Assembly (NCBI GenBank): GCA_020628815.1
Contig: JAHDEN010000029.1
Span: forward strand, 12,502-46,595
Reading direction: 5' to 3'
Origin: Chloroflexota bacterium
Lineage (GTDB): Bacteria > Chloroflexota > Anaerolineae > Promineifilales > Promineifilaceae
DNA: 34,094 bases
The stretch's first letter is position 1. Each line of letters starts with the position of its first letter. The notes under the pieces are model-generated. The model saw nothing but the letters and a program-made list of their open reading frames with translations, was not told the DNA's origin and ran no database searches. Below, piece after piece: positions 8,032 through 17,275 of the stretch. A program made the translations under genes and the position numbers.

Positions 8032-10095
8032 CTAATCGTACGCACCCTTATGTACTTGCCAGGCAAAGAAGATAAGCAGAGCTAGCAAGAGAGAGAGGAT
8101 GATCATAACAAACCCAAGCCCGATCAATAGTGGCACCTCATCCGGCGTAATATTGATTGAATCAAATAAGGAATTACGGGCTTGCTGTTCAACAGCTGCT
8201 TCTGAAGCTACTGCTTCGGCCGAGGTATCGACCGCATCTTCATCATTAGGCTCAGAAACTCCTGCAACCTCTTCTGGGGTTGGCACTACAGTTGGTTCAG
8301 CTGTGGGCTCGGCCGTTGGTACAGGGGTCGCCTCAACTACCACCTCTTCAGGCGGTTCTTCAACGGCCGCAACTTCAATAACTTCATACTCTTCCCAACC
8401 AAAGAGCTGCCCAACAGATGCGACTCGGCTACCTAGCGAAACACAATTCGGGCTTGTTGGTGTGTAGTTATCTAAAAATACAGTGGCAAAGTCGACGGTT
8501 AAGTCATCTTCAAATATATCGGCCGACTGATTGACATTGACGAATTGCGGATTCTCATTTTGCCCACCAATCGAGCCGGTATACATATTGAATTCGCAGT
8601 TATTGGAAAATCCGACATTCCCATCAGGGAATTCTGAGCGACCAAAAACATTGACAGTATTTGACACCAAATGTTCAGTTTGATCGCCACCTGATTGGAG
8701 CGAAAACGAAGCCATGTTTTCTTTATTAAAGTGACCGTACACCGTTGTCTGGTTTATTTGCCAATTGCTGCCTACGTTCGGCTGCGCATTGTTCATACCC
8801 AAAGCATTATTAGTAAAGCGGGTAATCACAACATCGTTCATCATCAAGTTGTTAACCCAAGCGGTCGTTTTTGTTGGTTCGCCCCTATCTCCTAAAATGA
8901 GCGCGTTCATGAGGTTAGGCCCCATGATCGAACGTTCAATCGTTAGATTATTAAAGTCATCAGCGCTATAAATTTGAATACCGTCGTTATGGGTACACCA
9001 ATTAAAAGCCTCTCGCCTAGCCACAGGTTCGGCCGGATATCTGTGATACTCAGCACTCATTGATGGGGCACCAGATTCGTCACAGCCTGACACATCATCG
9101 GCCGTGCAAACCTCTTCCTCTGGGCTATTGTCAACGCCAGAGTGGGCCCGTTGATTGTAAAACCACGAGTTTGAAATCGAAATATCATCCATATTGTTGA
9201 ATATTCCGTCAGCCGGGCTCGTAAAGTTTGATTGAATCGCATCGGCCGCATTATCGTGAACTTCTAAAAATTCAAATTTGTGCCCCGTACCAGCCAGCTT
9301 GATTCCCGCAGATCCGTGATAAGGATAGTAGAGATCAGGCCCCACATTCTCCTCATTGCCAGAAGGTGGTAGATCTGGAGCTCTTTCAATCGATCCATTG
9401 TTATAAATTTTAAAATAGCGCAGAGTAATGTTCCGCGTATTGTTATCAACCTGATTATCTGTTCGGTCTGGGTCAAGCGTAATACCGCCGCGTCCCCATC
9501 CATGAATCACAAAACCGCTACGACGGGTTCCATCAACAATAATATTTGATACCCCATCTCTAAACACCATTCCGTAGCTGCCCGCTTCATTCAATTCCGA
9601 CTCATCCCATTCAAGCTGACCACATTCAGGTAAAGGAATGCTATTGCCGCCAAAAATAATAGCGGTTCCATTCCGCCCCTCTTCTTCTGACAGCTGAATC
9701 GTAATCGGCAAATCGTCGGTTCCACTAGATGCGGGCTCTAATGTAGACGTATAGGTCATCGATTGACCAAGTTCTCCCCCATCAATAATGATCTTGTCTC
9801 CGGGGCCAACCGAGGTCCAGTCAATTTGATTTAATTCATTCCAAGCTGTATCCCAACTCAATCCATCTTGGTTGGTTCCGTTTTTTGAAACATACAAAAC
9901 CGAAGGGGACTCTTGTTCCATAACAGAAGCGATCGTATCGGTTTGATCCAGCGATGAATCAATCTCTTTTACAGAGCCAATTACAGTTGATGATTCGCTC
10001 GAAAATTCAAATACAGGATTTGCGAAGGAGACTTTGGCTCCAAATAACAAAAACAGGATGGATAAGGTGTGGATGAATATAGTTTTCTTGTGCAT
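8032..10095 (-). CDS. Exported, C-terminally membrane-anchored parallel beta-helix protein
   Basis: 687 residues. Signal peptide at 1-25 (FIHTLSILFLLFGAKVSFA). Residues 66-110 carry the opening typical of right-handed beta-helix proteins (VLYVSKNGTNQDGLSWDTAW, then GDKIIIDGG). Residues 140-550 are Asn/Asp-rich with repeated beta-strand turns such as NNIxI and NxTI, as in pectate-lyase-like folds. A Glu/Pro/Thr-rich stalk (VPTAEPTAEPTVVPTP) spans about 575-640. One transmembrane helix lies at 655-680, followed by a short tail HKGAYD. The protein would be held on the outer face of the membrane. The fold covers polysaccharide lyases, hydrolases and plain adhesins; catalytic residues cannot be assigned. 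No strong RBS is seen before the ATG. A decayed relative lies just upstream. Confidence 0.82.
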   Translation of the reverse strand: MHKKTIFIHTLSILFLLFGAKVSFANPVFEFSSESSTVIGSVKEIDSSLDQTDTIASVMEQESPSVLYVSKNGTNQDGLSWDTAWNELNQIDWTSVGPGDKIIIDGGELGQSMTYTSTLEPASSGTDDLPITIQLSEEEGRNGTAIIFGGNSIPLPECGQLEWDESELNEAGSYGMVFRDGVSNIIVDGTRRSGFVIHGWGRGGITLDPDRTDNQVDNNTRNITLRYFKIYNNGSIERAPDLPPSGNEENVGPDLYYPYHGSAGIKLAGTGHKFEFLEVHDNAADAIQSNFTSPADGIFNNMDDISISNSWFYNQRAHSGVDNSPEEEVCTADDVSGCDESGAPSMSAEYHRYPAEPVARREAFNWCTHNDGIQIYSADDFNNLTIERSIMGPNLMNALILGDRGEPTKTTAWVNNLMMNDVVITRFTNNALGMNNAQPNVGSNWQINQTTVYGHFNKENMASFSLQSGGDQTEHLVSNTVNVFGRSEFPDGNVGFSNNCEFNMYTGSIGGQNENPQFVNVNQSADIFEDDLTVDFATVFLDNYTPTSPNCVSLGSRVASVGQLFGWEEYEVIEVAAVEEPPEEVVVEATPVPTAEPTAEPTVVPTPEEVAGVSEPNDEDAVDTSAEAVASEAAVEQQARNSLFDSINITPDEVPLLIGLGFVMIILSLLLALLIFFAWQVHKGAYD

Positions 10096-10429
10096 GAAAT
10101 TAAGTTCTGCTCTGAGGGTTTAATTCCCTTTCAGCTCTTCTGTAGGGGTTCACATGTTAGCGCCAGAAAGATTATAGGACCCTTCTACAAAAATTTGGTC
10201 ATAATTTTAAGACTTTCCCATATTTTTTATGTATTCCACCCTAAAACCCCCATTTACACGGCTCAATCGTAAGCTACGCCGAAAGAAAAACTAAAAAGGC
10301 GAGAACGCCTGAGGGTCATTCTCGCCTGTATTTTGCTGGGTGTTCATAGCCGGTTTGTTGTGATTCTATCCATCCGGCTAAAAGTGTGATTATCTAGCGG
10401 ATAAAAATTGTGCAGCAGGAGGCTAATTT
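10096..10429. other. Gap between the beta-helix gene and the pseudogene
   Basis: No gene is seen. The gap holds one strong minus-strand terminator at 10297-10327 and the presumed promoter of the beta-helix gene, which I could not locate with confidence. Confidence 0.5.
10297..10327 (-). terminator. Rho-independent terminator downstream of the pseudogene
   Basis: Perfect 9-bp arms AGGCGAGAA/TTCTCGCCT around a 13-base loop. On the minus strand they are followed by TTTTTAGTTTTTC. The terminator probably once ended the now broken CBM/beta-helix gene. Confidence 0.85.
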
Positions 10430-11241
10430 ATTCCATTTTGTCGTCGCCACCCTACTCTATACTAATGTTCCCCATCTCTTTTCAAATAATACAACGTTCG
10501 CACCGCCATTATTCAGGTCGAATTCATCTAATGATCGTTGACCGCATTCAGGTATCGGGACATTGTTGCCGCCATAGGCAAGCGTATGTCCATTGCGGCC
10601 GGGTTCGCTAAACAGTTGGACCAGAGTCGAGTTTCTGTTGTAGCTCCGTTTAGTCGCGGGGTACATTGTTCTTCGGGTGGATTGGGATCATCAGTTGAAA
10701 CAGCGATCAGCTCGAATCGATCAAGCCGAGTACCCGACTCACGGTTATAAACCGTCAGAGTATGCTCGCCCGCCTCCAATTTAAAGCTGAGCGGGTCACC
10801 CATTGTGCGATCATTCGCCATATCCGTTTGAAAGCCGTCTGCAATAGCAAGGTCCCATAAATATCCGGCCGAGGGAGTATTGTCAATCGTAAAGAAGAAT
10901 GAATTGTGTGCGAGATTGCGGGCATCCACCCAAGTTTTTATCTGGTACATCCCAGTTTGTGGCACTTGAACACAATAAATCGCCTTGTGCGGGTTGTTCG
11001 CAATCGTAAACATATCCTCTATATCATCGGGCGCATGCACAAACTGTCCCCCGCTGGCGCTCTCATCCTGAGCGATCTGCATCTCCCCCAAAAGTAGTCC
11101 TTCTTCAGCCTCTTGATTCAGACCCCCACAGAGCCCAAGACCGGAAGATTGGTCAAAATTTGCCCCCGAAATTTGAAAAATTGAAAAGATAATGACTATC
11201 AATCCAATCGACAAACATGTAAACAGGTACTTTTTACTCAT
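10430..11241 (-). pseudogene. Decayed gene: carbohydrate-binding module fused to remnant of a beta-helix protein
   Basis: The ATG at 11241 has RBS AAGGA. The frame encodes a signal peptide (LFTCLSIGLIVIIFSIFQISGA), then a CBM6/CBM35-like module at about residues 40-175 (EAEEGLLLG, DESASGGQFV, AGEHTLTVYNRESGTRLDRF). After PPEEQC (about residue 193) the frame shifts. The continuation, read in another frame at 10457-10666, matches the middle of the neighbouring beta-helix protein: EPGRNGHTLAYGGNNVPIPECGQ against EEEGRNGTAIIFGGNSIPLPECGQ (last residues aligned). A second shift in an A-run and an in-frame TAG follow, and similarity fades near 10430. The N-terminal strand block and most of the helix are missing. 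A truncated but still exported 237-residue CBM protein (10528-11241) could still be made. Confidence 0.75.
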
Positions 11242-12070
11242 AATTTATTCCTTGGTGCTAGCTCGGTTGCTTTGATTATTAAAAATGGTCTGCCGAGCAA
11301 GACGGCCGGAATTATGAGAAGGTAGAATGTTTATGGGTGATGCATGAGGCTCACAAATCTAGTAACCCAGTTTACAAACCGCATTGCAAAACAAGGGGGA
11401 CTTTTTAGCCACAGTTCCAATTTCCCAGAGGTAGAGCAATCCCAAACGAAAAATTCACAATTTCTTACGATCCCCCTTTAGAATTAGTGAACAATTGGTG
11501 AAATAAAGATCAACTAGTTCATTATTCCGTTAACTAATCGTGAACTATTCTCTAACTGAAAAAAAACAATCCAAAAAACAGCGAAATAGTCGAGTAATCT
11601 ACTTAAAGGCAAGCCTATCGCTTAAGTCACAACGTAAGAAATTCACCGTATGCTTTAAAGAGTAAACGCCTGTCCAGAGGGCACTAAAACACAGAAAAAA
11701 TCTAGTTGAAATTCATTGATTTCAACGCTAAAAAAGCGATTTTTTCAACCGCAGACCTCCTTCAACAAACGTTTATAACTTAATAACTTTTTGCCATGCG
11801 ATTAGAACAAAAATGTCCTGATTAGGTCGAGTTTTTCTTGCATGCGATACATCCCGCATTTAACTGAAATATAGAGAGGATGCTGACGATATTCCGTTTA
11901 CTTACATAACAACCAGCCATAGGAATGTCAATCGTTATAGGGGCGACCTCAGCAACTTTACTCAGCCATCAGTTCTACAAGATTAAAAGCTAAAATTTTA
12001 AAACAACTATTCAGAGGGTGTTAATTGTACAGGCAACTGTGATAAGCCTGTGCTACGAGGTACTAATAAT
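11242..12070. other. 829-base divergent intergenic region
   Basis: It separates the minus-strand surface-protein genes from the plus-strand glycan locus, so it must carry promoters for both directions; none could be fixed by eye. Hairpins seen are GTTGAAAT/ATTTCAAC at 11705-11726 (6-base loop) and a nested ACTTAA-AGGC-GCCT-TTAAGT element at 11601-11627. No open frame looks coding. Confidence 0.45.
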
Positions 12071-12820
12071 ATGGAACGCGGTGTAAACTTAACTATTACG
12101 AGCGGAAAAAATCCACAATTCAAAGGAGCTCAGAAACCAGCATACTTCTTACTAAAAAGGCTCTTCGACATTTCCGTCTCCCTTGGTGTCTTATTGGCGA
12201 CTTTCCCAATCTTGGCAATCATCTACATCTTAATCAAACTTGACTCTCCCGGAAGCCCGATCTTTGTTCAAGAGCGGGTGGGGACAAAACTGACAAGAAT
12301 AAATGGCAAAAGAGTTTGGACTCAACGCAACTTTAACATGTATAAATTCCGGACTATGAAAACAAATTCATCGTCTGATTTGCACCAAAAATTCATCAAA
12401 GCTTACATTGAAGGCGACAACGATCTAATGGAGTCTATCAATCAACAAAAAGCTGATGAAAAAGGCAAATTTAAAATCAGTGACGATCCACGGATCACCA
12501 AACTAGGAAAATTTTTGCGCAAAACCTCACTTGATGAGCTTCCTCAATTTTGGAATGTTCTAAAAGGGGAAATGACCATCGTTGGCCCTCGGCCGCCGCT
12601 CCCCTACGAGGTTGCTCTTTATCGCCCGTATCACTTCAAACGCTTGAACACAAAGCAAGGTATCACCGGATACTGGCAAGTGAACGGTAGAAACTCAACC
12701 ACCTTTGAAGAGATGGTTAAGTTGGACGACGAGTACATCACAAAGCAATCCTTTTTCCTAGATCTTAAAATTCTGTTTCAAACTTTTGCAGAAATGTTCA
12801 TTAAGCAAGAAACAAAATAA
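12071..12820 (+). CDS. Polyprenyl-phosphate sugar-1-phosphate transferase (bacterial sugar transferase family)
   Basis: 249 residues from ATG 12071, chosen because GAGGT at 12057-12061 is correctly placed. A GTG at 12050 is in frame but has no such support. A hydrophobic re-entrant or transmembrane segment at 34-57 is followed by the family's catalytic features: NMYKFRTM (89-96), TSLDELPQFWNVLKGEM (152-168) with the Asp-Glu pair, and VGPRPPLP. This monotopic family (WbaP/PglC/WcaJ C-terminal domain) moves a sugar phosphate from a nucleotide sugar to undecaprenyl phosphate at the inner membrane and starts assembly of an O-antigen-like, capsular or exopolysaccharide repeat unit. The sugar specificity is unknown. 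As first gene of the plus-strand locus it defines the locus as glycan biosynthesis. Confidence 0.92.
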   Translation: MERGVNLTITSGKNPQFKGAQKPAYFLLKRLFDISVSLGVLLATFPILAIIYILIKLDSPGSPIFVQERVGTKLTRINGKRVWTQRNFNMYKFRTMKTNSSSDLHQKFIKAYIEGDNDLMESINQQKADEKGKFKISDDPRITKLGKFLRKTSLDELPQFWNVLKGEMTIVGPRPPLPYEVALYRPYHFKRLNTKQGITGYWQVNGRNSTTFEEMVKLDDEYITKQSFFLDLKILFQTFAEMFIKQETK

Positions 12821-12884
12821 GTACAACAAACACTATGTAGAGGGACCTACAAGAATCAATTACCAAATTTAAGGATGGCTATCA

Positions 12885-13934
12885 ATGTCAAAGAAAATAA
12901 GAGTTGGAGCAATTGGGTGCGGGTACTGGGGACCCAACCTGATCAGGAACTTTATCGAAATCCCAAATTCAGAGCTTGTGGGAGTTGCTGATTTAGACCA
13001 AAAATTACTGGCTCGGATGGAAGATCGATTCCCTCAGATTCAGAACACAACCACTAACTATCGGGATCTGTTTGAAATGGATCTTGATGCAGTGATTATT
13101 GCAACCCCTCCTCAGACGCACTATACAATCGCCAAAGATTGCATGGAGCATGGTTTGCACGTACTGGTTGAAAAACCACTTACGTTAAATAGCGATGAGG
13201 CTTCAAAATTAGTTAAAATCGCGGAAGAACATAAACGCGTTTTGATGGTAGGCCATGTGTTTGAATACAACACGGCCGTATTAGAACTCAAACAGCTCAT
13301 AGACAGCGGAGAATTGGGCGATATTTACTACATCGACTTTATCCGTGCTAGCTTGGGATTATTCCAAACAAAAGCAAATGTTCTTTGGGACCTCGCGCCT
13401 CATGACATCTCTATTTTACGTTTTCTATTAGGTGAAGACCCTCTCACTATTAGCTCAACCGGAATGTCTTGTATCAACAACGGCATCGAGGACGTAGCAT
13501 ATACCACGTTCACTTTCCCAAATCGTATCTTGGCTCATATTCGCTCAAGCTGGTTAGATCCAAACAAAAATCGTAGCGTTACCATTGTTGGTAGCAAAAA
13601 GATGGTTGTTTATGATGATCTAGAACCGCTCGAGAAAATCAAGATTTACGACAAAGGGGTAGAAGTTATCAGAAGAACCGATACTTATGGGGACTTCTCA
13701 TTCTCATATCACTACGGAGATATGACAGCACCTTACTATCGCTTTGAAGAGCCCCTTCGTGAAGAATGTAAGCACTTCTTGGACTGTATCGAAAATGGGA
13801 AACAACCACGTTCAGACGGCAAGAACGGTCTTCGAGTAGTTCAAATTTTAGAGGCTGCGGATTATTCTCTTAAAAACAAAGGTATCGCGGTCTCAATGAA
13901 TTTTGAAACCAATGAGATCACCTCGGCTTTCTAA
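12885..13934 (+). CDS. Gfo/Idh/MocA-family NAD(P)-dependent sugar dehydrogenase
   Basis: 349 residues; AAGGATGG lies 6 bases upstream of the ATG. A Rossmann fold opens with VGAIGCGYWGPN (7-18). The EKP signature is at 96-98, supplying the usual catalytic Lys. A substrate-domain motif WDLAPHD at 168-174 carries the conserved Asp/His. The sequence resembles the WlbA/WbpB group, which oxidises C3 of a UDP-N-acetyl-hexosaminuronic acid, but related enzymes act on other sugars. It sits 64 bases after the sugar transferase and upstream of a DegT aminotransferase, the standard partner that aminates the 3-keto product. The exact substrate is an inference from neighbours. Confidence 0.9.
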   Translation: MSKKIRVGAIGCGYWGPNLIRNFIEIPNSELVGVADLDQKLLARMEDRFPQIQNTTTNYRDLFEMDLDAVIIATPPQTHYTIAKDCMEHGLHVLVEKPLTLNSDEASKLVKIAEEHKRVLMVGHVFEYNTAVLELKQLIDSGELGDIYYIDFIRASLGLFQTKANVLWDLAPHDISILRFLLGEDPLTISSTGMSCINNGIEDVAYTTFTFPNRILAHIRSSWLDPNKNRSVTIVGSKKMVVYDDLEPLEKIKIYDKGVEVIRRTDTYGDFSFSYHYGDMTAPYYRFEEPLREECKHFLDCIENGKQPRSDGKNGLRVVQILEAADYSLKNKGIAVSMNFETNEITSAF

Positions 13935-14406
13935 GGTTCTGTGCCAAAAGACTTTAAAGTTTAAAATTAAACCCACCAACATGTTTGCTTCAACAGAACC
14001 AAACATGTTGGTGGGCAAGTCTAAAACATCATCTACAAGAACGTGATGTTGATCGAGCCCTTAATAAAATTAGTATTCAAAATCCTACCTCGGATTTTCT
14101 ATCGTTTCTTGAACTCCAAATCAAAATTAAAAGCATAAACTAAAAACAATCCACAAGTTTTGGATTTTAGTCCCGTTTTCTCTGTAATGGTTTAACGTGA
14201 CACACTTATCAAAAAACTGTCTTAGGATTCAAATAGAATCTAATTCTATTCTATATTGAAGAATTGGACGGAGTTATTTCAGTAAAAATCTGAGCCAACT
14301 TTATTCATCGAAATCTATTTTTAAGAGGTGAACATCTTAATGCTCATTAGCTTGATTAAAAAGAGCTATCAGGCAACGAGACCGCCTCAGGATGTAGGAA
14401 AAAAAC
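13935..14406. other. 472-base gap with a long perfect hairpin
   Basis: No recognised gene. It contains the 16-bp perfect inverted repeat at 13972-14015 and then AT-rich sequence. One plus-strand frame (about 14006-14144) stays open for some 45 codons without a start or a recognisable family. It is not called as a gene. Confidence 0.4.
13972..14015 (+). terminator. Long perfect hairpin after the dehydrogenase gene
   Basis: Arms CCCACCAACATGTTTG and CAAACATGTTGGTGGG pair over 16 bp with a 12-base loop. It starts 38 bases after the stop codon. No T-tract follows on the plus strand, while the minus strand side is AT-rich. A termination or mRNA-end-protecting role is likely but unproven. Confidence 0.5.
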
Positions 14407-15507
14407 ATGAAAGTACCATTTGTAGATCTACGTGCACAGTACCAAACAATTAAAGCTGATGTACACGAAGCCGTTAATGGCGTAATGGAAAGAGGGGACT
14501 TTGTCTTGGGTGGCAAAGTAACAGAGTTTGAAAAAGCTTTTGCAGCATACTGTGGAGCAGAATATGGAATTGGTGTTGATTCTGGTTACTCAGCACTTGA
14601 AATTCTTGTTAAAGCTTACGGAATTGGGAAAGGGGATGAGGTCATCACGGCCGCAAACACCTTTATTGCAACCACATTAGCAATTACCAACTCAGGCGCT
14701 GTTCCTGTCTTGGTCGACATGGATCCAAAAACTTACAACATCGATCCAGCTAAAATCGAGGCTGCAATAACCGAAAACACAAAAGCGATCATGCCCGTTC
14801 ACTTGTATGGCCAACCAGCTGACATGGAAGCGATCATGAAAATTGCGGACAAGCACAACTTGGTCGTCATTGAAGATGCTTCTCAAGCGCATGGCTCTAA
14901 AGTTAATGGCAAACGGGTTGGAAGCATGGGGCACGCATCAGGCTTTAGCCTATATCCCGGAAAAAATCTGGGTGGCTATGGTGATGCAGGCATTATCACA
15001 ACCAATGACCCAGCGATCGATGAAAAATGTCGTATGCTGCGCAACCTTGGTATGAAGGTTAAGTATTATCACGATATTAAAGGGTACAACAATCGTCTAG
15101 ACACCATGCAAGCGGCCGTCCTATGCGTCAAGCTGCCACATTTAGATGATTGGAGCCAAAATCGACGTAATGCAGCAGCCCGCTACACCGAAAAATTAAA
15201 AGGGTTGAACGTGGTTACCCCATCTGTTCCTGATTGGGCAGAGCCGGTTTATCACCTTTATGTGATCCAAGTTGAAGACCGCGATGGTTTGCAAAAACAT
15301 CTCGGTGAAGCAGGTATCGCTTCTGGTATTCACTACCCGATCCCCATTCACATGCAAAAAGCATACGAAGAGCTACCTTACAGCGAAGGGGACTTCCCAG
15401 AAACTGAAGGGTATGCAACGAAGATTCTGTCTCTCCCAATGTATCCTGAAATCACAAACGAAATGATTGATTACGTTGCCGAGAAGATAGCAGAATTCAC
15501 AGGCTAG
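14407..15507 (+). CDS. DegT/DnrJ/EryC1/StrS-family PLP-dependent sugar aminotransferase
   Basis: 366 residues, full length for the family. It opens with [10 protein letters not shown], as these enzymes do. The PLP-binding Lys is K186 in [15 protein letters not shown]. The phosphate/ring-binding motif [10 protein letters not shown] lies at 154-163, and [13 protein letters not shown] at 81-93 is typical. Such enzymes transfer an amino group from glutamate or glutamine to a keto sugar nucleotide. With the Gfo/Idh dehydrogenase upstream, the simplest reading is amination at C3 of a 3-keto UDP- or dTDP-sugar (WlbC/WbpE- or FdtB-like). The product would be an amino sugar ready for N-acylation, which may be where the polyketide-type acyl group of this locus goes. 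A short AGGA precedes the ATG. Confidence 0.93.
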   Translation: MKVPFVDLRAQYQTIKADVHEAVNGVMERGDFVLGGKVTEFEKAFAAYCGAEYGIGVDSGYSALEILVKAYGIGKGDEVITAANTFIATTLAITNSGAVPVLVDMDPKTYNIDPAKIEAAITENTKAIMPVHLYGQPADMEAIMKIADKHNLVVIEDASQAHGSKVNGKRVGSMGHASGFSLYPGKNLGGYGDAGIITTNDPAIDEKCRMLRNLGMKVKYYHDIKGYNNRLDTMQAAVLCVKLPHLDDWSQNRRNAAARYTEKLKGLNVVTPSVPDWAEPVYHLYVIQVEDRDGLQKHLGEAGIASGIHYPIPIHMQKAYEELPYSEGDFPETEGYATKILSLPMYPEITNEMIDYVAEKIAEFTG

Positions 15508-15514
15508 TTTTTCC

Positions 15515-15553
15515 AAGCGGGCGCACTGTAAAGATTAGTGCGTCCGCTTTTTT
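15515..15553 (+). terminator. Rho-independent terminator of the aminotransferase gene
   Basis: Thirteen paired bases, AAGCGGGCGCACT with AGTGCGTCCGCTT (one G-U), enclose a 9-base loop. The stem ends in six T's at 15548-15553. It begins 8 bases after the stop codon. Confidence 0.92.
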
Positions 15554-15708
15554 ATTTGGGTAGTCTATATGCCCGCTTCAAACCGTTCTGTTGCTGGAAT
15601 CTATATCAAACAACCTGCACATGCAGTTAGAAATCTAAATAAAAATTTCGGACCCTAAATAAAGTCTTCAGACCTTGCCGTCTATGATTAAGGTTTACAT
15701 CTCCTACT

Positions 15709-16764
15709 ATGAACATCAAGCAAATTACGATAATTGAGGATGGTTCAACCCATCCTGATTGGCTGTCACTTCTAGAGAGCTATGAAACAGATGTGTTTCA
15801 TTCTCCTGGTTGGCTGAACAGCCTTGTACAGACCTATGATTTTGAAATTAAAGCATTCATACTTGTCGATGAAGACAATATTCCGGTAGCGGGGATTTCC
15901 TACTGCCAAATTGATGACATGCTTGATCCAAGAATCGTTAGCCTACCATTCTCAGATTTTTGTGACCCTCTAGTTAAAACAAAAGAGCAATGGGATCTTC
16001 TGGCGAACAAGTTCTTGGAATTTGATGTGCCGCTGACCTTTAAATGCCTGCATAATGATGTGCCCTTAAATGATGCGCGCATTCCGATGGCCGGCCGTGA
16101 CAAGTGGCACTGCATTGATTTAAACACCACCTCTGAAGCATTGTGGGACAACATCCACAGCTCCGGCCGACGAGCGGTCCGCAAAGCGCGCAAAAACGGG
16201 ATCACCGTGCGCATTGGGGAAACCAAAGAAGACCTACGCTCATTCTTCGAATTACACTTGCGCATTCGCAAATTTAAATACGAACTTGTTGCTCAGCCAC
16301 CCGCCTTTTTCGAAAACATTTGGGACAACTTTATGGCAAAAGGGAACGGTACTTTATTTTTGGCCGAGCACGATGGCAAAGTAATCGGTGGAATCTTTAG
16401 CCTCGTTTGGAACAATCGGTTTTACTACAAATTCAACGCTTCGGACACGAGCAATGTCAAACTGCGGCCGAACGACCTGATGCTATGGACCGCGGCCGAG
16501 TATGGGATAGAAAAAGGGTACGATTATCTCGATTTTGGCCTAAGTTCTTGGGATCAAGAAGGGCTGATTCGGTACAAAGAAAAGTACGCGACCCGAGTTG
16601 GCCAAGTCTCCTTCTTGAAATCTGTACCAAGCAGCGGATGGAGCGAAAGAAACAACAAGATCCGCAGCTTGCTACCGCAGCTAACCGATTTATTCGTAGA
16701 TCCATCCGTCCCCAATGAAATTACAGAAAAGGCGGGTCAAGTCCTGTATCGGTTCTTCACCTAA
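15709..16764 (+). CDS. FemAB/GNAT-like acyl- or aminoacyl-transferase
   Basis: 351 residues. Residues 1-140 and 150-305 look like the two GNAT-type halves of FemAB-related proteins (Acetyltransf_6/BioF2-like). The second half has SSGRRAVRKARKNG at 151-164 and LFLAEHDGKVIGGIFSL at 216-232, the usual beta4-beta5 acyl-CoA-binding region. FGLSSWDQEGLIRYKEKY at 276-293 is a family hallmark close to polysaccharide-associated members. These proteins transfer acyl or aminoacyl groups to amino acceptors and are common in exopolysaccharide loci. Here it could N-acylate the amino sugar made by the preceding enzymes. The acyl donor is unknown; an acyl-ACP from the downstream synthase is possible. No clear RBS; a distant AAGG is 15 bases upstream. 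Confidence 0.75.
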   Translation: MNIKQITIIEDGSTHPDWLSLLESYETDVFHSPGWLNSLVQTYDFEIKAFILVDEDNIPVAGISYCQIDDMLDPRIVSLPFSDFCDPLVKTKEQWDLLANKFLEFDVPLTFKCLHNDVPLNDARIPMAGRDKWHCIDLNTTSEALWDNIHSSGRRAVRKARKNGITVRIGETKEDLRSFFELHLRIRKFKYELVAQPPAFFENIWDNFMAKGNGTLFLAEHDGKVIGGIFSLVWNNRFYYKFNASDTSNVKLRPNDLMLWTAAEYGIEKGYDYLDFGLSSWDQEGLIRYKEKYATRVGQVSFLKSVPSSGWSERNNKIRSLLPQLTDLFVDPSVPNEITEKAGQVLYRFFT

Positions 16765-16808
16765 TTTAGTTATTTCTTAACACCTTAGAAGCACAACTTA
16801 TACTCGCT

Positions 16809-16843
16809 GGGGTAGACGTCTGAATTCCGTTCATGTCTACCCC
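16809..16843 (+). terminator. Hairpin terminator after the GNAT-like gene
   Basis: Perfect 9-bp arms GGGGTAGAC/GTCTACCCC with a 17-base loop, followed by TCTAAGTTTTAC. It lies 45 bases past the stop codon. The T-tract is short. Confidence 0.65.
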
Positions 16844-17275
16844 TCTAAGTTTTACCCCGTTGACAATCCCGTTGTCTTGTGGAAATATTTAACCCAAGTA
16901 AGTCTGAACTTTGACTCACTTAAAAGCCTACAAACATCAGAATACGGCCCTACAAGCTACACGACTCCACTTCAAATCAACACGCCCACGTCACAACCTA
17001 TTTGAATCCTACATCACCCTCACCCTGACATCCTCCAACCCATTCCGCTTGACGGCAGTTAGGTTCCCATAAGTTTGAATCAGGCTGATATCCCGTAAAT
17101 TACGCGTAAATTCTCCTGAATACACCTTTTATTGCCTTTTTTATAAGGTTGTCCGAAAGGAAATTATTCAAACATTAGGACTATTATCTTTAAAGTTACG
17201 ATAGAAATTGATTTGTTGATTAGGCACTGTGAAGTCTAAAACCTAGTCAATTCCAAATTTAAAGACGAGGACCTC

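Noticed and set aside
7876..8085. Plus-strand frame of 69 codons at the end of the beta-helix gene
   Set aside because: No RBS, overlaps the C-terminal anchor region of a real gene, and the composition is not protein-like.
11931..11990. Short plus-strand frame starting ATGTCAATCGTT upstream of the sugar transferase
   Set aside because: Only about 22 codons, no RBS, no similarity to known leader peptides.
12050..12070. GTG start for the sugar transferase
   Set aside because: The ATG at 12071 has a properly spaced GAGGT; the GTG does not.
14006..14146. Open plus-strand frame after the long hairpin (about 45 codons, ending in a helix-like segment)
   Set aside because: No start codon with an RBS, AT-rich, no recognised family. 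It could be a remnant, but the evidence is weaker than for 17276-17404.
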